Source: an uncultured Lachnospiraceae bacterium
Lineage (GTDB): Bacteria > Bacillota > Clostridia > Lachnospirales > Lachnospiraceae
Reading direction: 5' to 3'
Length of the DNA stretch: 43,726 nt
Assembly: GCA_910578715.1 (NCBI GenBank)
Contig: CAJTRL010000027.1
Span: forward strand, 1-43,726
A program made the translations under genes and the position numbers. Below, in pieces: positions 36,084 through 42,439 of this stretch (the first letter of the stretch is position 1; each line of letters begins with the position of its first letter). The notes under the pieces were generated by a model, which was given only the letters and a program-made list of their open reading frames with translations, was not told where the DNA came from and did not search any database.

Positions 36084-36414
36084 CTTTATCCTCCTTTACT
36101 CCGACAGGATAAAGCACATGCCTTTTTATCGGCATTTCCAGTTCCTGCCATATTTGATTCATTCGTTAGAAAATCTGACAGAAACTGTCCGAATGTACGA
36201 AACGTACAAATTGTACAAATGTGCATCAAACGCTCATTAGATGTACTTTTTTAGAATTTTCTGATATATTCAGCATATCACAAGCAGAATTATTTGTCAA
36301 ATATATTTGTTCAAAATTACGTTAAGTGTGTGACAATTCAGTCCCCGCCCGGCCAGAGCATCGTTCTCTGGCCGGGCGGAGACGGAACTATAACTTTATT
36401 CCAATAAAAAATCT
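36084..36414. other. intergenic region between the Rpn remnant and the sortase gene
   Basis: About 330 bases without a gene. It holds a small perfect hairpin TGTACG-AAA-CGTACA (36194-36208) followed by the palindrome TTGTACAA (36211-36218), and the large GC-rich hairpin at 36341-36383 listed separately. Confidence 0.5.
36341..36383. terminator. large GC-rich hairpin downstream of the sortase gene
   Basis: The arms CCGCCCGGCCAGAG and CTCTGGCCGGGCGG pair perfectly over 14 bp with a 7-base loop. After one C-A mismatch, GTC/GAC extends the stem. Neither strand has a T run afterwards, so it may be a transcript-end stabiliser or a repeat element rather than a simple intrinsic terminator. Confidence 0.6.
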
Positions 36415-37584
36415 TTATTCAATTCTCCTGGCAACCACAACGAAGCGTCCGTCCGCTTCAGAATTATCACAGGTGGACAAAGTCAGCAGTTCATCTCCAA
36501 AGCTCGCCCGAACGCCCGTATCATACAAGGAAAGCGCCGCCATTTCCTGCATATTGGAATTAAATTCTTTTTCGGAAACCGCGTCAAAAAACTGATAATA
36601 TTTGAAAACAATTTCATCTTCGTTATAGATTTTGGAGCGGAACACATACATCACTTCATAGGTTCCTTTTTCATAAATCGTATCGAACTGGATATAGGGA
36701 TGTTCCTTATAGTAGCTTTCGCTGCTGTATTTATTCAGGTTTCCGAACATCTTCCCGGAACGCATATGATGTCCGTAGATAATTAGATTGGTATTTCTGT
36801 GCACAATATCACATGCTGCATCCAGAAAAAGGCTTCCGTTTTTGTCGTACTCCTGTTCAAAATTATGGTCCAGATAATATACATTGTCCGTTGTCTGTAA
36901 CACCGGATAATCAATATTCGTATCTTCGATTTTCAGCCAGCCTATGAGGCGCCTGTTCTTATTATAAAGCGTCTCGTATTCTTCCAGCACAGTCAGCTCT
37001 ATTTCCTCTTCGTCCGTGTAATGAATCGTGACGCCCTGGGCCGGGGAAGCCAGCGTCGTACTGCCTTTCAGCTCAGCAAGGTCGTTATAATCCGACTGCG
37101 TTTTGTCCGCAGTGTAATAGTATACGCCATAATATCCAAAACAGCAGAGGGCAACGATGCTGCAAAGCGCAACAATCAGTTTCCGGTTCCTTTCCTTCTT
37201 TTTCAGGACTTCCCGAATTTCTTTCTGCATTTTTTCATCGTAATCGGCTAACGATATTTTTTTCGCTTTGGTTTTTCCGGCTTTTGGGCCGCTTCCTGTC
37301 GTTTTCTTTTTCTGTTTCGACAGCTTTACTTTACTGTCTTTGGTATAGCCCTGTTTTTGATATTTCTCCGCCAGTTCCTGTATTTCGTCTTTAAAATCTC
37401 TGCCTACCAGCGTCGTCAGCTGATATTTTCCCGCTCTGATATCCGAAGCCAGACGAATCACTTCGCCCGGCTGTTCCATATTGATTCTGCCTCTGATTGC
37501 ATCTATCTGCGCCTGGTCCCGCAGCGCCGCTTTATAATCAGACTGGGTCCGGAACTTTCTTCCCGCAACGGTGTAATCTGCCAT
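36415..37584 (-). CDS. srtB: class B sortase with long cytoplasmic N-terminal domain
   Basis: The 389-residue transpeptidase joins sorting-signal proteins to peptidoglycan. The catalytic residues are His272 or His273 in IIYGHHM, Cys372 in TLSTC and Arg380 in GRFVVVARR. The class B phrases IGWLKIEDTNIDYPVLQ, YYLDHNF and GSLFLDAACD are also present. The protein begins with about 130 cytoplasmic residues: a domain reading YTVAGRKFRTQSDYKAALRDQ, then a Lys-rich segment, then one membrane helix (about 138-158). Usual class B sortases begin with the helix, so the N-terminal domain is an addition of unknown role. The two LRR proteins to its left end in (S/T)PxTGD, close to the (S/N)PxTG motif of C. 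difficile SrtB, so they are likely substrates. Confidence 0.93.
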   Translation of the reverse strand: MADYTVAGRKFRTQSDYKAALRDQAQIDAIRGRINMEQPGEVIRLASDIRAGKYQLTTLVGRDFKDEIQELAEKYQKQGYTKDSKVKLSKQKKKTTGSGPKAGKTKAKKISLADYDEKMQKEIREVLKKKERNRKLIVALCSIVALCCFGYYGVYYYTADKTQSDYNDLAELKGSTTLASPAQGVTIHYTDEEEIELTVLEEYETLYNKNRRLIGWLKIEDTNIDYPVLQTTDNVYYLDHNFEQEYDKNGSLFLDAACDIVHRNTNLIIYGHHMRSGKMFGNLNKYSSESYYKEHPYIQFDTIYEKGTYEVMYVFRSKIYNEDEIVFKYYQFFDAVSEKEFNSNMQEMAALSLYDTGVRASFGDELLTLSTCDNSEADGRFVVVARRIE

Positions 37585-37624
37585 AGCCAGAACAACTCCT
37601 TCGCTTAGAACATTTTCGTATCTG

Positions 37625-37653
37625 ATTATATCATTTCAGAGGCTTCTTATCAA
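37625..37653 (-). promoter_or_regulatory. sigma-A-type promoter of the sortase gene
   Basis: On the minus strand TTGATA (+ 37648-37653) and a perfect TATAAT (+ 37625-37630) are 17 bases apart, about 40 bases before the sortase start. Confidence 0.8.
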
Positions 37654-37691
37654 TAGACACGGTTTTTCTTACAAAGTTCATACAGATTATC

Positions 37692-38750
37692 TTATGGAAT
37701 ATACATAATGGTATAGTTTAAAACGGGCTCGGAAGACGGATGCTTTTCCCCTCCTATATTGAAAATGAAATTTACCATTCCCGTTTCACGGTCGTAGCTC
37801 CAGCTGCTGCTTATCCGCCAGCTGTTGACGTCGGGATATACATATGCCGCGCATTCCGATATGCTCATACCGGCGCAGACATAGGTCAGTCCTGCCGGAA
37901 CCTGCACGCTGCCTTTCAGCTTCTCAGTCGTAGCTTCAAAATCAGAAATTGCTCCGGTAAGAACGACCGGCGCGGAATCCGCCTTTCCCCGCGCATATCC
38001 TTCCTGGTAGCTGGCCGACGAGGTATTCACATTCGTTTCGGCTTCCTTTACTCCCGCCGCGTATCCTGTCTGGTAGCCGGACTCTTCTCCGCTCGTATAT
38101 CCCTTATTGTAAAAAGCATCATTGTCCGCACCGTTTCCGACAACCAGCGTCCCATCGACCCAGGCTGCCGCGCCTCTGCTCAGATTATCAGAAACGGCGG
38201 CGCAGATTTCCTTATCCGCCAGATGCGATACCGACTGGGACTTCAAAATGCCGTCGCAGATTTTATGATATGGAAGTTCCATACCGTTTTCCCCGGAATC
38301 CGCTTCCTCCGGCACATGCGTTACGGAGCCGTCCGCCGTAAAATATGTTCCTATCTGCTTCAGGGCTTCTGCAGCATCTGCCGTACTGTCCCGATAGGCG
38401 GCTTCCAGTCCGTCCAGCCGGTCCGCCAGACATAAGAAATCGGCGGAGTCCATAACGACCGCTCCGTCATCATAATTTACAACTCCCTTCGAACGAATAT
38501 GCTCTCTTCTGCCCGTTCCTTCCGTCCGGGCGGCCGACAGCTCCGATAATTCCTGTTTTTGCCGTATCTCATCCGCTTCCGCCAGCAGATAATCAAAGTC
38601 CGCAGCATAAATCGATACCTCACCTTCCTCATACACCAGATTTCCTCTGCTTTTCAAAGAGGATTCCGCCAATACCGGCAAAACGGCCGAGGTCATACAG
38701 GCGGATGCTGCGGCGGCCGCCACAATACACTTCATCAATTTTTTTCTCAT
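37692..38750 (-). CDS. secreted protein of unknown function
   Basis: The 352-residue protein is not recognised. A signal peptide (1-28, Ala-rich, ending VLA-ES) is followed by two related segments: GNLVYEEGEVSIYAADFDYLLAEAD and GVVNYDDGAVVMDSADFLCLADRLD. These look like an internal duplication of about 50 residues. A Tyr/Gly helix-like repeat (YNKGYTSGEESGYQTGYAAG and YQEGYARGKAD) lies near 215-260. A C-terminal beta domain ends in FIFNIGGEKHPSSEPVLNYTIMYI. There is no sorting signal, so it is released or held by another partner. AAGGAG lies 9 bases before ATG. It is upstream of the sortase gene on the same strand but the sortase has its own promoter. Confidence 0.75.
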   Translation of the reverse strand: MRKKLMKCIVAAAAASACMTSAVLPVLAESSLKSRGNLVYEEGEVSIYAADFDYLLAEADEIRQKQELSELSAARTEGTGRREHIRSKGVVNYDDGAVVMDSADFLCLADRLDGLEAAYRDSTADAAEALKQIGTYFTADGSVTHVPEEADSGENGMELPYHKICDGILKSQSVSHLADKEICAAVSDNLSRGAAAWVDGTLVVGNGADNDAFYNKGYTSGEESGYQTGYAAGVKEAETNVNTSSASYQEGYARGKADSAPVVLTGAISDFEATTEKLKGSVQVPAGLTYVCAGMSISECAAYVYPDVNSWRISSSWSYDRETGMVNFIFNIGGEKHPSSEPVLNYTIMYIP

Positions 38751-38900
38751 GCGCTTATTCTCCTTTTCCTGTTGTTCATGGGACCATCGTTTTTGAATAG
38801 TGGAAATCTGAAACAGAATACAGATATCATTCGGAAAATGATATTCGAAGAAAGAATATACAAAGAATGATTATTCAAAGAACTGATAGATGTTATAGTA

Positions 38901-38929
38901 GTTATAGCACAACAGAAAAAGAAAAACAA
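38901..38929 (-). promoter_or_regulatory. candidate promoter of the secreted-protein gene
   Basis: On the minus strand TTGTTT (+ 38924-38929) and TATAAC (+ 38901-38906) are 17 bases apart, with TG one base before the -10 box (extended -10). The leader to the start codon is about 145 bases. The rest of this 307-base gap (38751-39057) is AT-rich and shows no gene. Confidence 0.5.
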
Positions 38930-39057
38930 ACGCTTTTTATGCAAATCAACATAGAAAAATTATGTATGCTATTTCGTCAATCACCCAAAATAATCAAAAT
39001 ATAGCAAGCACGGCACAAGAAAACAAAAATAAACGCCATATCTTGTATTGTGCAATT

Positions 39058-40968
39058 TTACCTTTCGCGGATTTTTTCCCCGATAAAGGTCAGAAACTCC
39101 TCTTCCGGCAGCGGTTTGGAAAAGTAATATCCCTGGATATAATCGATGCCGAGTCCGGAAATAATTTCCATCTGTTCCTTCGTCTCCACGCCCTCCGACA
39201 CGATTTTCAGTTTCAGGTCGTGAATCATGTGCATAGCGGCTTCCATGACGAATTTGGCTTTCTGGTCCGCAAAATACGCCTGGCTCATCCCCCGGTCAAA
39301 TTTGACGATGGAGACCGGCATTTCTACAATATAGTTCAGATTACTCTCTCCGCTCCCGAAATCGTCCAGGGAAAACGACACGCCGTAGTCTAACAGCCTT
39401 TCCATATTTTTCTGGAAAATATTTCTCGTCTGAATGGGAGCGGATTCCGTGATTTCCAGATTGATGCAGGAAGGCTCCACTTCATATTTTTGCATAATAT
39501 TGATAAACGTTTCGGCCAGCTCTTTCTTTTCACACTGTTTCACCGAAAGATTGACTTCCACATAGCGGATTCCATATCGTTCCCTCAGGTGATTCCGCCC
39601 GATAAACGCACAGGTCTTTTCAAATACTTTCTCCCCGATTCTGGAAATCAGGCCGTTTTCTTCCGCAACGGGTATAAATCTTCCCGGCGGAACAATGCTG
39701 CCGTCGCTTTCACGAAGCCGTACGAGCGCTTCCGCTGAGACAAAGCATTTTTCTTTCGTGGAATAAATGGGCTGGAAAAAAACCTCGATTCGGTCTTCCT
39801 TAATTGCGGAAGCGAGCATTTCTTCCATCTCTTCTTTTTCCCGGAATCGCGCTATCCGCTTATTATCCATCACAATAATATGCTTTTCCGGATTTTTTTC
39901 CTCCACTCTGAAATACCGCAGCATCTGAAAAATTTCTTCCGCGTTCCTGAATATAGAAGAATCTTCCAGCAGCACATAATAAGGGCTCAGCTGCATCGAC
40001 GCTTCCAGCCGTCTGCTATACCATGGATGTTTAAAACGTTCCTGCAGCATACGAAAGATTTTCTGCAGCTGTTCCACGTTATCCATAATCAGAATCAGCT
40101 CATGCTCTACCGTTTTAAAGACCCTAATATCTTTTATTTTCTCCAGATATCTTACAATTTCCCGAAAGGCGATATCCTGACGCGCCCCCTGGTCATCGTC
40201 GTGCGTCCTTCCTACGTCGGACAAAACAAGCATCATCGAAGAAAAAATCTTCTGTTCCCCGTAAAGCTGCTTCACATACTCACCGAGCGCATGAGCATTA
40301 TACGCACCCGTCTCCCTGTCAAGATTGGCATCCGGATTTTCCAGTTCAAAAAACAGAATGACCATGCCGAGCACCGACGCAAAACCTACCAGAAGCAGCC
40401 TGGCATTTAAAAACTGAACGAAAGCCGCTATCATCCAGATAACCATCCAGATAATCACGGTTTTACGACGCTTGGCATTCATTTCTTTTCCCCGGAATAC
40501 CATCTTAAAAATGGTCAGCAGCACAAACAGAAGGGCAAAGGCATAGGTTGTCATACAGCTTGGTCCATAAGTATATACAATCGTTCTTTCCAGATAATAA
40601 TGAATCGGAAGAATATAAATCAGAAATGTACCGATGATAACCGCCGCCGTATATGCCCTGTTCTGTCTCATCCTTTCTGCCCTTGTATTCGTCAGTTCCA
40701 TACCGGAATAAAGCAGCCCGAAATATCCTACCCAGATGAGGGACACAATATAGGTCTTACAGATAAACGCCAGAAAAAATCCCGGGATTTCTTCCATATG
40801 ATGAATTGCAACAATAGAAAGAATATCCATTGTAACACAGAAAGACGTCATTCCAAGCGTAATCAGAAACAGCTTTACGGAATAGAGTCCGAGCGGACGC
40901 TGTCTTAAATAAAATATCCATAATAAAAGCAGAATGGCGATGCCGCAGCATTGTACCTGTATGTTCAT
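39058..40968 (-). CDS. membrane EAL-domain protein with degenerate GGDEF domain (c-di-GMP phosphodiesterase)
   Basis: The 636-residue protein has about six or seven N-terminal hydrophobic helices (to about 210), a GGDEF-like domain (about 215-355) and an EAL domain (about 385-630). The GGDEF domain begins DRETGAYNAHALGEYV but has no GGDEF or RxxD motif, so it should not make c-di-GMP. The EAL domain looks active: EAL at 413-415, EVNLSVKQ, LEITES, SLDDFGSGESNLNY, IVKFDR, EGVET and QGYYFSKPLP, which together supply the metal and catalytic residues. ATG 40968 is chosen because GGGAG lies 5 bases upstream; this start is inside the conserved hairpin element copy B. The frame is open to 41010. It probably hydrolyses c-di-GMP in response to a membrane signal. 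Confidence 0.92.
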   Translation of the reverse strand: MNIQVQCCGIAILLLLWIFYLRQRPLGLYSVKLFLITLGMTSFCVTMDILSIVAIHHMEEIPGFFLAFICKTYIVSLIWVGYFGLLYSGMELTNTRAERMRQNRAYTAAVIIGTFLIYILPIHYYLERTIVYTYGPSCMTTYAFALLFVLLTIFKMVFRGKEMNAKRRKTVIIWMVIWMIAAFVQFLNARLLLVGFASVLGMVILFFELENPDANLDRETGAYNAHALGEYVKQLYGEQKIFSSMMLVLSDVGRTHDDDQGARQDIAFREIVRYLEKIKDIRVFKTVEHELILIMDNVEQLQKIFRMLQERFKHPWYSRRLEASMQLSPYYVLLEDSSIFRNAEEIFQMLRYFRVEEKNPEKHIIVMDNKRIARFREKEEMEEMLASAIKEDRIEVFFQPIYSTKEKCFVSAEALVRLRESDGSIVPPGRFIPVAEENGLISRIGEKVFEKTCAFIGRNHLRERYGIRYVEVNLSVKQCEKKELAETFINIMQKYEVEPSCINLEITESAPIQTRNIFQKNMERLLDYGVSFSLDDFGSGESNLNYIVEMPVSIVKFDRGMSQAYFADQKAKFVMEAAMHMIHDLKLKIVSEGVETKEQMEIISGLGIDYIQGYYFSKPLPEEEFLTFIGEKIRER

Positions 40969-41005
40969 TTTTACTCCCATCTGCCTGCTTGGGCAGGCAC
41001 TCAAT
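40965..41005 (-). other. 41-nt conserved hairpin element, copy B
   Basis: On the minus strand this reads ATTGAGTG, stem TGCCTGC, loop CCAA, stem GCAGGCA, then GATGGG and a TAAAAAT tail. It aligns along its whole length with copy A at 6880-6920. The start codon of the EAL gene and its GGGAG ribosome site are within the element, so hairpin formation could affect translation. No known RNA family is recognised. Confidence 0.7.
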
Positions 41006-41126
41006 GTCAATACATTTTTCTGTTTCTATTGTTTTTTCAACAAATTTTATTTTTCCCGGAAACCTGGACCTGCCACATACATAAGATAAATCATAAAACA
41101 AAACAAAAACATGGAGGCACAAACAC

Positions 41127-41366
41127 ATGAGTGATTTATCGGCAACCCATTGCGGATGCAATAACACAAGAGAAGGAAACAACGGCTGTTGTTCTCTTAT
41201 CTGGCTTATCATCTTATTCTCCATCTGCGGCGGCAACAATGACGGCTGTGGATGCGGCGGAAGCGGCTTTGGTCTTTTCAATAACAACTCCGACGGATGC
41301 GGATGCGGCAGCTGGATTTGGCTGTTAATCCTTCTTTGCTGCTGTGGCGGCAATTCCTTCTGCTAA
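41127..41366 (+). CDS. small Gly/Cys-rich protein with two hydrophobic repeats
   Basis: The 79-residue protein contains 13 cysteines, many Gly and Asn, and two hydrophobic segments, CCSLIWLIILFSIC (about 21-34) and SWIWLLILLCCC (about 62-73). Each segment is flanked by CGCG motifs, so the protein looks like an internal duplication. Similar short proteins in Lachnospiraceae have been auto-named 'chorion class high-cysteine protein', a name based on composition only. There is no signal peptide; it could insert in a membrane or cross-link by disulfides, for example in a spore layer, but this is inference. The start is firm: GGAGG lies 9 bases before ATG. A terminator follows the gene. It diverges from the EAL gene. 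Confidence 0.8.
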   Translation: MSDLSATHCGCNNTREGNNGCCSLIWLIILFSICGGNNDGCGCGGSGFGLFNNNSDGCGCGSWIWLLILLCCCGGNSFC

Positions 41367-41396
41367 TTTTTTTCACTTCTTATGTAACACATCTGG

Positions 41397-41426
41397 AAAA
41401 TAGGCTCCGTATGTGAGCCTATTTTT
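41397..41426 (+). terminator. intrinsic terminator of the Cys-rich gene
   Basis: AAAATAGGCTC and GAGCCTATTTT pair over 11 bp around a 7-base loop; the 3' arm runs into TTTTT. Confidence 0.88.
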
Positions 41427-41487
41427 CTCTTACCGCGCATATACTTTGATAAATGTTCATAACGGACATCGAAAGGCACTTGGAACA

Positions 41488-41961
41488 ATGAAAGAAGAAT
41501 CTTCAAACGTCATGGCATTTGATGCCCTGTACACAAACAACCAAATACAGAAACTAAAGGTTCTTCTTCCTTATATAGAGCCTTCCATGCAAAAAAATAT
41601 GGCAATTTATATCAAATATATGGAACTGAAATATACAATGGATTTATGCCGGAAGCATCCTTTTCATATCTGCTCCGCCCCTTCTGAAAAACAGGCACCT
41701 GATTTCAAAAAACTCTGTCAGGAATTAAAACCTTACTCTACAGAAGCCGAAGTCAGACAACTGGAACAGATGGAGTCCATGTTACAGACAATGGAAATGT
41801 ATCAGGAAATGAGCCAGACCATGAGCGCCATGCAGGAAATGTTTCCAAATATGGGAAACGGAGACGCTGACCCTTCTTCCGCTTCGATGGAAAATATTCT
41901 GATGGGCATGCTCTCTCCTGAGCAAAAAGCGATGTTCGATGCTTTCAGCAGTCAGACATAA
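41488..41961 (+). CDS. uncharacterised Met/Gln-rich cytoplasmic protein
   Basis: The 157-residue protein is not assigned to a named family. It is helical, without signal or membrane segment, and begins near the phrase LYTNNQIQKLKVLLPYIEPSMQKNMAIYIKYMELKYTMDL. The middle has CQELKPYSTEAEVRQLEQMESM, and the C-terminus is very Met-rich (MEMYQEMSQTMSAMQEMFPNM), ending with MLSPEQKAMFDAFSSQT. ATG 41488 is preferred; a GTG at 41413 in the same frame overlaps the terminator of the gene before. The ribosome site is modest (GAAAGG, 12 bases upstream). The next gene starts about 30 bases downstream, so the two form a pair, and their shared 'helical, small, adjacent' layout suggests they work together. 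No function is proposed. Confidence 0.75.
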   Translation: MKEESSNVMAFDALYTNNQIQKLKVLLPYIEPSMQKNMAIYIKYMELKYTMDLCRKHPFHICSAPSEKQAPDFKKLCQELKPYSTEAEVRQLEQMESMLQTMEMYQEMSQTMSAMQEMFPNMGNGDADPSSASMENILMGMLSPEQKAMFDAFSSQT

Positions 41962-41991
41962 CATATTCCATTAACGTTAGGAGGTTTTCTT

Positions 41992-42267
41992 ATGGGAGCA
42001 TGGTTAGATGACCCCGATGTTGCACATATCGATAAGTCCAAACTGGATTTTCTGCAAATGCTCGTTTTTGAAAGCAACGGACTTTCCAAAGAGCAGATGC
42101 TGCCCTTTCTGATGGCAGTCGCCAAACGTGGAAAGGACAATCATATCAGTTTTACGGAGGAAGAAATCAATACGATTATCCAGACGCTTCAAAAATATTC
42201 TTCCCCCGAAGAAATCGACAAAATGAATAAAATGACTGCAATTTTCCGCAGCCGGAAAAAAAGTTAA
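41992..42267 (+). CDS. uncharacterised small helical protein
   Basis: The 91-residue protein is not recognised as a named family. It reads MGAWLDDPDVAHIDKSKLD, then FLQMLVFESNGLSKEQMLPF and FTEEEINTIIQTLQKYSSPEEIDKMNKMT. The phrase SKEQMLPFLMAVAKRGKD followed by ISFTEEE suggests a compact helical bundle of three or four helices. The tail is basic (RSRKKS). AGGAGG lies 7 bases before ATG, one of the best ribosome sites of the window. It follows the Met-rich gene by 30 bases and ends before a strong terminator, so the pair is one transcription unit. The two genes may encode partners. Confidence 0.78.
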   Translation: MGAWLDDPDVAHIDKSKLDFLQMLVFESNGLSKEQMLPFLMAVAKRGKDNHISFTEEEINTIIQTLQKYSSPEEIDKMNKMTAIFRSRKKS

Positions 42268-42288
42268 TTCCAGAAAGATTTACAGTCT

Positions 42289-42329
42289 AAAACGTTTCTC
42301 AGGCCGCTTGCAGCCTGAGAAGCGTTTTT
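42289..42329 (+). terminator. strong intrinsic terminator of the small-gene pair
   Basis: AACGTTTCTCAGGC and GCCTGAGAAGCGTT pair over 14 bp (one G-T) around an 8-base loop, followed by TTT. It ends the rightward unit. Confidence 0.9.
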
Positions 42330-42356
42330 CTCTCTGAATAACCGGGATGTTTTTAT

Positions 42357-42433
42357 TCCCGCGGGCAATGACTGCCGCGAGGGTGTAATACCTCGCAGCT
42401 TGCTGCGCATTCAGGCTATGATGCCCTGTGCGT
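42357..42433. other. structured intergenic segment with overlapping inverted repeats
   Basis: It holds the palindrome CCCGCGGG (42358-42365), stem GCGAGG/CCTCGC (42377-42382 with 42391-42396), stem CGCAGC-TT-GCTGCG (42394-42407) and an outer pair CGCA/TGCG around CAGGC-TATGAT-GCCCTG (42406-42432). Stems two and three share bases 42394-42396, so they exclude each other. On the minus strand it lies just after leuS. No named RNA family is recognised. Confidence 0.55.
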
Positions 42434-42439
42434 GGTATT

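Noticed and set aside
36194..36218. TGTACG/CGTACA hairpin and TTGTACAA as an operator or attachment site
   Set aside because: It is short, AT-rich and without a matching second site or nearby promoter; kept only as a note in the intergenic entry.
40965..41005. Element copy B as a c-di-GMP riboswitch because it precedes an EAL gene
   Set aside because: It is too short and lacks the conserved cores of known c-di-GMP-I and -II aptamers; copy A lies after an unrelated gene.
40757..41353. 198-residue minus-strand frame rich in Pro/Gln over the Cys-rich gene
   Set aside because: It is antisense to the Cys-rich gene and overlaps the EAL gene; Pro/Gln richness mirrors the Gly/Cys codons on the other strand.
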